A DNA stretch of 64,000 nucleotides from Siphonodentalium dalli. Taxonomy: Eukaryota > Mollusca > Scaphopoda > Gadilida > Siphonodentaliidae. Under the pieces are notes generated by a model. That model saw only the letters and a list, made by a program, of their open reading frames with translations. It made no database searches and was not told where the DNA came from. The translations under genes and the position numbers were made by a program. The DNA lies in contig CP136068.1 in NCBI GenBank assembly GCA_032622095.1, positions 114,029,546-114,093,545 on the forward strand. The letters run 5' to 3'. Of this stretch, positions 39,240 through 50,945 are shown one piece after another; position 1 is the stretch's first letter; every line of letters begins with the position of its first letter.

Positions 39240-39350
39240 AGAGAAACGATGGTATGATTGGAGTGTATCATTTGTCGCATATATTCTGTTGAGTATAATA
39301 GGAGATGGCCCCATAAATGGCTGGAATTAGTGTACAGTCCCCCTTTAAAA
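39240..39350. repeat. Half copy of the AGGGGTACTGTAC MITE
   Basis: gcatatattctgttgagtat, then gagatggcccc and gtgtacagtccccctttaaa match the right arm of the full element 120 bases away. Confidence 0.7.
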
Positions 39351-39471
39351 ATGAATATAAGAACAAAGTTTTTCATTACTCCATGTTCGTCTTAGTAGTG
39401 ATGTTTTACAGTCTTATATATGTTTTGCACATTTATCCACCGCGAGTACCTTGGTCCCTTTAAATGTCAAC

Positions 39472-39826
39472 TTAAAGGGGTACTGTACACTAAATCCGGA
39501 CATTTATGGGATCATCTACTTTTATACTCAACAGAAAATATGCAACACATGAATGAATTTGAGCCATGAATGTGTGCAATATACCCCCATTTACTTTATG
39601 AATGATGTAAAACAACATGGTAATTATAATGAAATTTAATTTATGGCTGGAGTCATAAATTCATTTTAATTATAATTACCATGTTGTTTTCATCGTTCAT
39701 ATGGCACATGAGCGTATTTTTCACTAATTCATGGCTCAAATTCATTCATTTGTTGCATATATTCTGTTGAGTATAAAAAGAGATGGTCGTTTAAATGGCT
39801 GAATTTAGGGTACAGTACCCCTTTAA
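39472..39826. mobile_element. TTAA-flanked palindromic MITE (AGGGGTACTGTAC ends), full length
   Basis: Ends TTAA-AGGGGTACTGTAC and GTACAGTACCCCT-TTAA. The two ~170-base arms are inverted copies meeting near atggctggagtcataaattc. Half copies lie at 1.34, 10.44 and 39.24 kb. The TTAA ends suggest piggyBac-type mobilisation. Confidence 0.8.
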
Positions 39827-40180
39827 TTTTCGAATACCAGACCATATTACATGTATATAAAACATATTATTTATGGTATACTATTTGAAAGAGGAAGCTC
39901 AAAAACATAGTATTATCAACTTATCCGGTCGAATAAACTGTGAACATGTTGTTTTGTCAATGTACCGACGTGTGTTCTGTACTTCGATGTGGTCTGTACT
40001 GCCAGTTTATAATTTTCAATGTTTGAATGTTTATTTGCACATTTAAACAATTCAGTGGTACATATATGTATACACATTTACATGTGCAAGGGTGGCATGT
40101 CCAATACAGTCCATCTTCCTGCCACTCAATGGAATACTCTATCTCTTAGTTGTGAATTATGATGCATTCTGGGATATATA
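39827..40180. repeat. Dispersed repeat shared with 50,272-50,530
   Basis: Both copies contain taattttcgaa, tttgaaagaggaagctc, tattatcaa, aataaactg and tgcattctggga in the same order. It directly precedes the first SLC22 exon. Confidence 0.65.
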
Positions 40181-40428
40181 ACCGGGGAAGTATAACGGGT
40201 GAATCTGAGAATTTCTAATTCTTGATGGTCACTCATAGGTCACAGCTGTCCCCCTATTCTGGTCAAATTTATATGTTTTGGTTCATCTTGGTATATAATA
40301 TGGAATATGTTGTTATAATGTGATCTGGGTATTCGAAAATTAAGTGCACATTTAACTGATTAGTTTGTTACTACATGTACATAACGTATTACACATGGTC
40401 GTATCTGACGTCTATTAAAGGTAAAACA

Positions 40429-40716
40429 ATGGCATATACCAAACTAGAAGATATTATCGACGCCGTTGGAGGGATGGGCCCGTTTCAGATGTTGCTTATT
40501 GTTTTCACGGCGGGGTCCATTACGCTTAGTTCGCTGACTACGATGCTGATGGCGTTTGGCGCTAAAGAACCAGATTGGTGGTGTGACGGGGTGCAGAATT
40601 GGGATGGAACTCGAAACACGTCACGCTGGAATTCAACATACCAACAATGCACGAACAACGAGACAGAATGCCGAAATATTGTGTTCGATGATAGTATGGT
40701 CACTATTGTTAGTGAG
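40429..40716 (+). CDS. SLC22-type organic ion transporter, coding exon 1
   Basis: SLC22 proteins are 12-TM major-facilitator transporters of organic cations, anions or carnitine at the plasma membrane. The exon encodes 96 residues from an ATG in good context (aaaacaATGG). Seen: MAYTKLEDIIDAVGGMGPFQ, the usual SLC22 cytosolic start; a first membrane segment (about residues 21-42); then the start of the large extracellular loop with Cys residues and N-glycosylation sequons (NTS, NST, NET), ending VTIVSE at a GT donor in phase 0. An upstream in-frame ATG at 40,375 is possible but less like the family. The exon joins cleanly to 49,816. The subfamily (cation or anion) cannot be set from this part. 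Confidence 0.85.
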
Positions 40717-40920
40717 GTAAGGTGTTTTAGTTAGAAATATCTAAAAAAGAAATATTCAGCTTTTATATTGATTTGAGACACAAGTGCAAATTCAAATGAA
40801 GTCTAACCTTCTACTATAAAGCACAGATTTATGCAAATAGCCAGAGTCTGCTTTATTGTGCAAAATCAGCAAAGGGGCATATCACAAACAGTTGGTTTAA
40901 GACTATTATTCCTGCGTTAA

Positions 40921-41584
40921 AAAAAAAAGATGAAACCCATTCTTTGGGGAAAAAAACCCTCTGAAAGCATGGAACAATACATCTAACATGACACGGATTT
41001 AACATGAATTAATTTGTATCATGACAAAATAACATAATATACAATTAATTATACAACTCTTGTGTATTTATCAGATTATTTTTTTTTTGATTTTTTTTTT
41101 GCCTTTATTGTATGCTATACTTTTTGTATACTATATTTGTTGTGGAACCATGCGCTGAAAGCTAACTGACTAAAGTGATCTCTTTCACTCATGACGCATA
41201 CGGCGTAAACACATTGCTATTGTAATACTGCTCACTCATAATCAACCATGACAAATCATGCAGTCACCGAATGTGCACTCAACACATTTCGGTGATCATT
41301 TATTGTAATCACGCGTATCCATATAGGCAAAATTTTTGATACTATTCTTCGAAACGTACAACACTATTATGATCTTTGTAGAGCCGAGTTTATTTTGGAT
41401 ACTTAATTGTGACAAAGATACATAATGCCGAATAAATGGATTCTCCAATCATTTATACAGGTGTGCAATGGCTTGGTCTATTATTCATCTGGGGGACGTT
41501 CATGTCATGCACACAGGCGACAAACAGACGAACGGACAACAAGCCCAGAAGGACCACTATAATCAGTTCTGGTAATTCCCAAAT
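40921..41584 (+). other. SLC22 intron 1, start: no repeat or exon recognised
   Basis: AT-rich intron with short A and T runs; no splice-bounded coding frame seen. Confidence 0.5.
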
Positions 41585-42034
41585 GTAGCTACAATAGCCA
41601 TGTGTGACCCGCCATTTCAAATCCAGTCGTAAGTCGGGATTTTTTTACCCTGTGCCAATGCATTCTCTTATGTATGCGAGTCGACCATAGGTCGCCTCGC
41701 ATATATAAGAGAATGCATTGGCCTAACAATTTTTTATCATTTTTTTTAAATAAATGTTTCTTACAATTTTTAGGACATAAAATAAAAAAACATCCATTAC
41801 CCTGCAGGGAGCCCCACACATATATAGAAGCATACAGAAGAGTGTCGATTGTTCATGTTTGTCTGGGTGAAATTATAAAATTGTTAAAGAATACAAGAAC
41901 AAAATATTAAAATTGTAAAAAATTGTCGACCCGCATATATAAGAGAATGCATTGGCACAGGGTAAATAAAATCCCGACTTACGACTGGATTTGATATGGC
42001 GGGTCACATATGTACATGTAGCTATTGAAGCTAC
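41585..42034. mobile_element. Nested palindromic element (CCCTGTGCCAATGCATTCTC family), copy 1
   Basis: Outer arms (gtagctacaatagc...tgtgacccgcc...tcgtaagtcgggatt) pair with 41,970-42,034. Inside is the family core, cctgtgccaatgcattctct at 41,658 and its complement ending at 41,962. The left core end is itself a hairpin across gagtcgaccataggtcgcctc. The outer arms differ from those of copy 2; only the core is shared. Confidence 0.8.
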
Positions 42035-42089
42035 ATATGGCTAATGGTGATGGATTAATCTGGTTGAAGAGAGATAACCAATCCAACAA

Positions 42090-43300
42090 ACAATCTATAT
42101 CTATATTTGCGAATGTCTGTCTGTCTGTGTTCTATAGAAATTCACAGGGGACCACCTAGATGGCACAACAGGGGTCTAATAGGGGTATCTTTTTACGAGA
42201 AAGATAATGGCGAGGGTTATAATTTTCTAAAGTGACTCCGTTGTTGTCAGGGGCAGAAAATGGGGGGGGGGGACAGAACAAAAAATTGTCGCCGATTGCC
42301 ACCAAACTTATATATAATCATCCTCATAATATGAGGAATATAATGGTGTGGTTTAAATGTGTCAAGTGTCGCGCCGTTCGCATCAGGGATTCCCGAAACT
42401 GGAGAGGGGCACCAAAATTTATCAAAAATAATTTTAGCGCCGAATTCCACCAAATTGATGCACATTCTTCTGAGATCTTCTCCATGATACAAGGAATCTT
42501 ATTGTGTGATATAAAGACGCCAAATTGGTGTCGTTGTGATGAGAGCTTGGGACGGGGGCGGTGGGTGGATACTAAATCAGATATAAATGGTTCAGCCGCC
42601 GATTGCCACGAAACATATACAAATACATCCCCATGGCATGATGTGTCTAATGGCGTGGCTTAAAGCTGTCAAATGTGTCGTCATTCGAGTCAGGGGTGCA
42701 CTGAAAGGGAGAGGGGCACCAAAGTTGATACACAATATTTTTAGCGCCAATTTCCACCCAATTGATACACATACTTATCCATGATATGAGGAATCTAATC
42801 GTGTGATTTTAAAGACGTCATATTGGTGCTGATTTGGTGAGAGATGTTGGTGGGATGGGCCCTAAATTTGATAAAAATTTGTTTAGTCACGGATTAGCAT
42901 CAAACTTACAAATAATAATCTCCATGATATCAGGAGTCTAATTGTGTGGTTTAAAGATATCAAAAGTGGGGTCATTCGAGTCAGGGGTGCCTGGAGGATG
43001 AGAGGGACACGAACATTGATAAACAATATGTTTAGCGCCGATTTCCACCTGATTGATACATATTCTTCTCCGTGATACGAATAGTTTAATCGTGTGGTTT
43101 AAATGCGCCAACTTGGTGCCTTTTGGGTGAGAGATATGCAATGGTGGCAGGGGGTGGGTAGTAAAAAATTTGCAGGAAGTATGCCGTTTTTTTGCATCTG
43201 GAATTTTCGGGGACCAACCGCCCCCAAACCTGCAAAAAACAAAATTTTAGTCCCAATTTTTGGATACCCACCCCCCAAATTTCACTAAAATTTGTCTAAA
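42090..43300. repeat. HINE-like start followed by ~220-240-bp tandem units
   Basis: Opens with atctatatctatatttgcg and a ctgtctgtctgt run. Four to five units then share gccgattgccaccaaactt, catgatatgaggaatctaat, gtgtggtttaaa and agcgccgatttccacc. A further part unit is at 44,890-45,095, so the array has been split by the sequence between. Confidence 0.75.
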
Positions 43301-43434
43301 ATCTCATAAAACTCTACTGATATCACTCTTATGACTGGGAATGATCTCAATTAGTTCAAATAACAGTTTAACCTGTTTCAGAAGCTGTTTTAATTGAAAA
43401 ACAAAAGTTTTATAAATCGCTGATCATCTGTAAA

Positions 43435-44565
43435 CATTGGTCATTGTGCAGAATACATACAATTTCATAATTTCTTACTATTTCCTGATTAGTCTGTCAA
43501 CCAGCCCATTATCTAACATATTCCATACCACTTATGTTAGTCTACTGGAGCAACTTAATTCTATTACACCAAACTAGCTGAAATAGGCTCCTTTTGGGAG
43601 CCAATATTCAGCAATGGAGATACCTGTGGCCCCTTTTGTTTGACTTCGCGCACATTCTGATCTTAGACCCTTCACTTAGCGGTAGGCCCATTTGTGCGCC
43701 TCAAGCACATTTGGTCATTGAAACATTTTGATTTATATATATTGTTTAATATACTTTTTTTTAAAGATTGAATTCCTTGCTCAATTTAACAAAACCAATT
43801 TTAATTATTTTTGTTAATTAAAATGTTTGAAAAACTAATACCATTATAACATCCGCCAGGGTATCCCGAGTCACCACACCAAATTTGGTTGAACTCGGTC
43901 CTGGGGTCTGACAGAAAACTCCGGACAGATCCTACTCGTTCATATATATATATAGATGACAAGCAGTCACAGCACTATACCAGACTTGGATACTTTCGGT
44001 CTTGTGAGAGATCATCTGAGTTGAATGACATGCAAATAATTCACTGATTGGATTGATGCACTGATCACAGATATTTTCTACCCATTGATAGTCACATTAA
44101 TGTTTGAGATAGTTGCTCGCTCTGTTTACATGCACACAATGATCTAGGCATTAGTTACATCAGGACAAGTTTACTTATATATGCAAACTAAGGTCATTGT
44201 ACAGGATACACACAATTCCATAATTTCTAACCATTTCCCGATTAGTCTGTCAACCAGCCCATTATCTAGCATTATGCCTTAACACTTTTGTTAGTCTACT
44301 GGAGCAACCTCTGTTATACTAAATGACAAACAGTCACTATGCCAGACTTGGGTATTTTAGGTGTTTTGAGACTAACAGATCATATGAGTTGATAGACATG
44401 CAAATATTTCACTGATTGGCTTGATGCACTGATGCACAGTGTGAAAACAGTTATATTCTAGCCATTGATAGTCACATTAATGTTTGAGGCAGTTGCTCTT
44501 TTTCCATGCACACAATGATCTTGGCTTAGTAAGTTTAGTTACATCAAGACAAGTTTATATATTTC
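43435..44565. repeat. Tandem segmental duplication, ~750-bp offset then ~355-bp offset
   Basis: gtctgtcaaccagcccatta and tagtctactggagcaac occur near 43,490 and 44,245. cattgatagtcacattaatg and acacaatgatct occur near 44,085 and 44,465. Copy 1 is interrupted by ~400 unrelated bases at about 43,565-43,960. Confidence 0.75.
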
Positions 44566-45099
44566 AGTTTTACATTTCTCGAAGCTTCTTTCCGAAGGGT
44601 GTCGGTGATCATTGTGTGCATGGGAAGGAATTTTTTCACCCCACCGCCCCATATGCAACATGCAATATACCTTAATGTCATCTCTCCTAAGGCCCATATG
44701 AGGTCCCAGTAACATAAATATGGTGTTTTTGCAATTATGAATTCTTATAATATGTTACAAATGTCATGTAAGGGCACAAAAGGTCTTTAGTAAAAATTTG
44801 CATGAGGGTGTAAAAAACGCGTTTTTTGCCCATCGGGCCACCCACCACCCCGGCATACCTTCCTGCAAATTTGTTACTACCCCCCCCCCCTGATGGTGGC
44901 CCTAAATTTGATACAAATTTGTATAGTCGCCAATTTTCATAAATGTTATATATATTCATCTATATAATGTGTCTAAGTGTGTGGTTTAATGATGTCAAAA
45001 GTGGCGCCGCTTGAGTCCGAAATAGGGACGGGAGGGTCACCAAAAACTTATAAAAATATGTTTAGTGCCAATTACCATCAAACTCATACACGTCGTTCT

Positions 45100-45465
45100 T
45101 CTCAATCAACACTCAGGGTGATTATCGATATTTGAAGTTTTGTATTTCTATTCTTTCTGTCCCAGAACATGGCGCCAAAAGGGTGTTCTCGGTCAAAATT
45201 GCGCTATTATTACCACTTGATTTTAAAGTTATCCATCCTTGTCTGTTTGAATAGTGTTTCTGGTGTACACATCTCGAGCAAATTACGAAGTTATGGGCAA
45301 TTATTAGTACTCATCTCGGGGGAAATAAAAAAATTCAAAAATCAATATCTAATAACCCTGATCTTTGTTCGATGGGTTCCTTGACTCGAATCAGATACGT
45401 TTTACCCCCAAAGCCAAAGAAATGGTAATATAGGACCCTCTGATCGGATTGAGTACCTTCAATAT
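45100..45465. mobile_element. Partial copy of the AGGTACTC MITE
   Basis: Shares gggtgttctcggtcaaaatt, atctcgagcaaat, gggttccttgactcgaatca and gattgagtacctt with the element at 31,881-32,320; the left terminus is missing. Confidence 0.7.
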
Positions 45466-46609
45466 ACATTGTTTCTGCACTACTACATGTAGTATATTAT
45501 ATGTACATGTAAGTGTCTCTCACTTGAATTTTTATAAAATAGCCTGATATATGAATTAGAGTGATATTTTTAACGGTACTGGTAAATCTCATTTCAAGCA
45601 GAATAATCATAATTCATTGAACCAAAAGATATCTGACAACAACTTATAATCATTTACAATCCCATACATATATAAAACCTTCCAAAGTTACGCTTGACAA
45701 ATTAAACTCTCAATACAATGGATTTAACAAAAAAATTCAGGGGGACAACTGCCAGACCCAACCATCAGCAGGGGGACACCCCCTCCCGAACCTCCCCGCT
45801 CAGGCCTTTTGGATATGCTTTTGGCAGATCATTCCCCGATAACAGTGTCCCCAAAAATCCCTGTTCATTACTGATACATGTATGGTATATGTAATGTATA
45901 GGCGAGGGGTTGCACGTGGTCCTTCAGCGCGAAGCACGTTTTTTTATCAAAATAATATTGTATTTGACCAGTAAAACATCATAATTTAGTACATGTAAAT
46001 AAACAATATAACATATAGCATCAGATAGTTGCTTAGTTTGTTTTCGAGATCAGATATCGGATGATTCAGGTCGAGTCATTTTATGCACACAATATGTCTT
46101 AAGTATAGAATAGTGTTAAAATGCATTCGTTCAATTCATCACAACTGGAACATAGAATGGAATGATCTACAATGGGGTCTCGATCAGTTTACCCCTTCGC
46201 ATATTGAACAACAATGCCATTAAAATGGCACTTCCAGCCCGAGGACAGGAGCGACCCGTCATAGTGTAGTCACCCGACTAAGCCCAGTTGATGAATTGAC
46301 TGTAGAAACATTTTAAAATTATCATCCATACCAAGTTTCGCATGGATGGTACTATAAAATATATCGGATCAAACCCATATTCGAACTTGATCTGCATTTT
46401 GGTGTGATTAATTTACATGCCAAATGGTGTCGATCAGATGAAAAATGTTCGAGTCATAGCTGCATGTGTGAACTCTTTAAGTAAAAACAAGAGCAAAAAT
46501 GGTTAATTACACAATATAAAAAAACATGTATGTACAGATGAAGAACGTGATAAGAAAAATCTAGGTAAGAAATATGAGGCAGATCAGAAGAAATATGTTT
46601 GACTTACTA

Positions 46610-46935
46610 GTATGGCATCATATAGCATGTGTGTACGTGAAGTGTTAATTATTTTCTAAACAGATCAATGAATCGATGCGGTAGCAAAAAATACACAAGT
46701 GAGGGGACCACTGGGAGTGTGTCATCACACATGAATTAAATAGGTACACAATCGGATAAACAGTAAATAGGTTTATATGGCATCAGATAGCACATGCCAA
46801 TTTAGCATTTGTGAATGCAATCTGTAAAGTGTTAATAATTTCTAAACCGATCGATACAAAAACTATACAGGTGAGGGTGTGTCATCATAAACATGTACAT
46901 AAAATTTGAACAAGATCCGATAAATTATACTTGAG
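46610..46935. repeat. Two-copy ~160-bp tandem repeat in SLC22 intron 1
   Basis: tggcatca(t/g)atagca, gtgttaat, tttctaaac and gtgtgtcatcat occur in order near 46,610 and 46,775. The flanking stretches 45,466-46,609 and 46,936-48,830 show no gene or other repeat I can name. Confidence 0.65.
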
Positions 46936-48851
46936 TTATCGTGTCGATAGCAAGTGTCTACGGACAGACAGGCAGACAGACGAACGATAGCTGGTCGATC
47001 CAGACACTGCCATTATGTGTTCCATACGTGCCTACACATAAACACATGCAACATACACTACTTTCTAAACGAAATATTTGGATCAGAAATTTGCCAATCA
47101 AAAAGATCGATAAAATTTGACATTGATTTACCTTTTATACTCCATCGATCTGCGGTGTCAAATGCTTCATTTTCAGGGCGGAAACAATAGGGTTTCAATT
47201 GGTCATTTGAAATGTACATAGACCAATTAGCAATCAAGTTTGGTCACTCATCTCAGACAGAATGATGTGAATGGATCACGTGGTCAAAATGTCAGCCGAT
47301 TGGAATTCAGAACTGTCAAAATTTTGTGTTTGTTCTGGCGATGGCTAGAACATTGACAAAACGCTCCCAAACTAATATATGGCAACAAATCAGTAAACTA
47401 ATTATTAGATAACAGTTTAAGAATACACTGAACTCACCTGAATGCGAATATAGATGATTATTTCCAATCCAAACAGAACGATAATACGATGTTGAAAAGT
47501 TTACTAAACATCCATGCTTTGATAAGCCGAATCACACACTTTCCACTTCGCGAATTAACCTGTTCGATGAAATATAGGGCGGTGGTCACTGGTTATTTCA
47601 CAAATATAGTGACACATTACAATAGCCAGCTCATGATACGAATTATATTTAAGTTATTGCGATCGAATATTGATTCGAATGCACGAACAAATCAATGAGA
47701 CTATACGTACATGTGACAAATCAGTCCGCACGTGAAATCGCTGTCTGTAAACTGTATTTTTAAGTGTAAACACGTAGTGTTGACTAAATGTCAAAGCGCT
47801 AATATCTAAACAATTATTGCGATCCCGACACACATTCCTCCCCTCACATGTCCATGAGTGAACGAGAAAATATCTCACAATTAAAGTGACATACACAATT
47901 AACAATTAGAACTGAAGGAAGTCAGAAAATTTACAATGATTCGTTCCCACCCGACTGCAATTTTCTTTGAATATTGTTCATTGTCACGTGACCATGATTC
48001 AATCAAAATGGCGTCCCCATAGTAACGATTTCTTCCAACTTGCAAATCTTATTTCTACAATAATAGCACCTAGTAAATTGATCATACTATCGTATAATTG
48101 ATCTACGATGTCGGGGTGACAATACCGCTTTCATACATGACACTCATGCATCAACTAACTGTATGAGTAAAGAGAGACTGTCATGAAGTATAAGAATTAT
48201 TGTAATATTCTGTCATGAGTTGTTAGCTGATATTGTCAGACTGCATTAAGTTCACTCTACCCTAGAGCTATATCTGAAGTATTTTTGTATTGAACTACAC
48301 CATGAACTAGACAATTTTCAATATAAAAGCTGCCAAGCAAGCTGAAACAGACACAATAAAAAAAACTTTGCGCGCAAATAAAATCAATGACAATTTTGGG
48401 ACCCACCCCCACAATAGTCACTATTTTTCCATTTTAAATCAACTTAAGGGGGTAATTATAACAATATTGAATGTATTATTGCTTCTCATATTGCAACAAA
48501 CCACAACATATAAACAAATATGTTTAAAACAGTTGAAAATATGTCAATTCGGCCCCCTGGCAATACCGCTATATTAATATAAACCTTTGGGCTGGGATGA
48601 GTTTTAGGTCATATGTCCCTAGCCAAATTCACAGCTGACCAACTATCTCTATCACTGTGTCCTATTTAAAGTTGATTGTTCCCTGCTTGTTGAATGACCT
48701 GCATATCAACATGTGTATTAACTGGGCTGGTTCTTCGAGGTAAGAGAGCTTACAAAATTGATGCTTACGAATTCGTGCAGATGTAATACTCAAATTGTGC
48801 GACGTTGTGAATTCCACGTGTTAAAGATGGATTATCTCTTTAACCCTTTAC

Positions 48852-49130
48852 CCACATTGTGATAGTTACAGTTATGCCCTGTGCCAATGCATTCTCTTAT
48901 ATATGCGAGTCGACCATAGGTCGCCTCGCATATATCAGAGAATGCATTGGCTTAACACATTAAACATTATAAAATTGTTAAAGAATGTAAGAAAAAATGG
49001 TAAAAAGTGTTAAAAAAAGATTTGTTTTAGGCCAATGCATTCTCTTATATATGCGAGGCGACATATGGTCGACTCGCATATATAAGAGAATGCATTGGCA
49101 CAGGGCATAACTGTAACTATCACAATGTGG
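48852..49130. mobile_element. Nested palindromic element (CCCTGTGCCAATGCATTCTC family), copy 2
   Basis: Outer arms ccacattgtgatagttacag / ctgtaactatcacaatgtgg enclose the same core as copy 1. Here both core ends are complete internal hairpins (across gagtcgaccataggtcgcctc and its complement). A further outer pair, ttaaccctttaccca / tgggtaaagggttaa, lies at 48,840-48,854 and 49,237-49,252. Confidence 0.85.
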
Positions 49131-49815
49131 TCAAGGAGCCGGTTCCAATGATATCCATATTTGTATGGTTCTATTGAGACAGACCGAAGATATTTTAGGC
49201 TGTTGAAGCTTTATTTGGCCGATTTTGGCCGGTTTGTTGGGTAAAGGGTTAAATAACAAATTTGAAATAGTTGCGTGGGTATAAAATAATAAATATGAAC
49301 TGAAGACCCCTGTCCGGAAAGGCTTATATCAATTAATATTTATTTTATTTCGAATATTTTATTGGGACCCTTTATTTGTCTATTTTTATAACAGACCATT
49401 CGGGTGATACCATATAGCGATAGAGAACATTAGAGCATTGGGCTGTTCCTTGGCTACGTGCCGATCGTCAAATGTCCCAGATTGATTGGTTGTATTGTTT
49501 TATTCCATAGATATACGCGATAATGAGTATAATTAACTTTTATTTGTGACAAAATGACACAATAAAATTTATGGTCTTTGTTAACAATAACCACTATTGT
49601 TCGTTAGCTAAACAACCACACCTTTTTAGACCAGAACATATTCGAAATAAAATCAATATTAATAGATAGAAGCATTTCCGGACAGGAGTCTTCGATTCAT
49701 ATCTAATATTTTATAACCCGGTAACTATATAATACATGTTTACAAAGAGATAATCCACCTTTAACATTTTACATGTTCATCTGTTTCATGTTATAATTGT
49801 TTCATCGTTCGTCAG

Positions 49816-50021
49816 TTTGACCTGGTGTGCGACAGATCGACCATCACATCAACGATAATGACAGCCCAGATGGTTGGTGTCTTCGTGGGTGCCATAGTAA
49901 CGGCACAACTCGCCGACTCGTTTGGGAGGAAGTATACATTATTCTCGTCGCTCCTTGTGTTGACTGCGATGAGTCTGGGTTCCGCTCTTGTTCGATCCTG
50001 GCGTGCTATGGTCGCGTGCAG
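49816..50021 (+). CDS. SLC22-type organic ion transporter, coding exon 2
   Basis: Preceded by a ttcgtcag acceptor and followed by a CAG|GTTGGT donor; phase 0 in, phase 2 out. It encodes FDLVCDRS, the conserved end of the SLC22 extracellular loop, then the second membrane segment (MTAQMVGVFVGAIVTAQLAD) and the MFS signature ADSFGRKYT between TM2 and TM3, then TM3 ending MVACR. It joins exon 1 in frame (VTIVSE|FDLVCDR), which supports one gene with a 9.1-kb repeat-filled intron. The expected next exon (TM4 region) is not seen in the remaining 14 kb, so the gene is partial here: either later exons lie outside the window or it is truncated. Confidence 0.87.
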
Positions 50022-50271
50022 GTTGGTTTAGGCACAATATTGCTTTTATTTCCCACCCACAATCATCGTGTACAAAATAACACAACCCTTGTGTAACAAT
50101 ATTAACGTTTAACGAAATCAGTCCGATGTGGCCTCCATGCAGGGACATACACACGTGCAGACAGACATGACAGTCAGATAATTGCCATAAAAGAAAGTAC
50201 ATATTGATTCAGGAAAAATTATTTGTTGAGAAATCCACATTTTATTGCACCAAAATTTATCTTTAAAAGCC

Positions 50272-50530
50272 CACTTAATTTTCGAACCCCCAGATAATAT
50301 TATATAAAATATATGCCATATTATATATCATTTGAAAGAGGAAGCTCCAAAACAATGTATTATCAATATATTCGGTGTAATAAACTGAGAAGATGTTTTT
50401 GTTGAAATAGCGACGTCTGTCCTATTCTCAAGTTTCAATATTTTCAATGGAAGGGGAAGGAGTTATTCTCCTTCCATTGAAAATACATTTTTAGTTTGAA
50501 TTTTGTTGCATTCTGGGAGCCATAAAGGGG
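50272..50530. repeat. Dispersed repeat shared with 39,827-40,180, with internal hairpin
   Basis: Second copy of the element next to SLC22 exon 1. It contains the hairpin attttcaatggaagg / ccttccattgaaaat at about 50,437-50,484. Confidence 0.65.
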
Positions 50531-50677
50531 GATCTTTCTATGATTTCAGCTGTTTGCTATTTCTCTATGGGCATCTTCGGAGACACATACGTTTTAAATG
50601 GTGATGAGTTATAGTATTTTAATAATATTTTATGGCATAGATTGTTATTAAAACCATATATCACGGAACTATAAAAA

Positions 50678-50945
50678 CAAGAGCATCGCCATGGTGTGGC
50701 AAAATACGCCCTTTAGCCATTTCGAATTGTATTATACCGCAAAATAAAATAATACCTCGAGCTTACATTTGAAGAATATCTGATATACCCCTAATTTCAA
50801 TACCAAAATACAGTCAAATTCTAAGTCGAAAAATGGCCGTAACTCGTGTGAAACTAATTAGACAGAACCTATATACGAACTTGGCCTGTAGTTTTAGCTG
50901 GAAAACACACATACCAGCATTGGTTCAGATCAAATAATCCAATAG
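50678..50945. repeat. Single copy of the GAGCATCGC repeat
   Basis: acaagagcatcgccatggtg and following ~250 bases match the opening of the array at 4,560, including gccctttagccatttcgaat. Confidence 0.85.
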
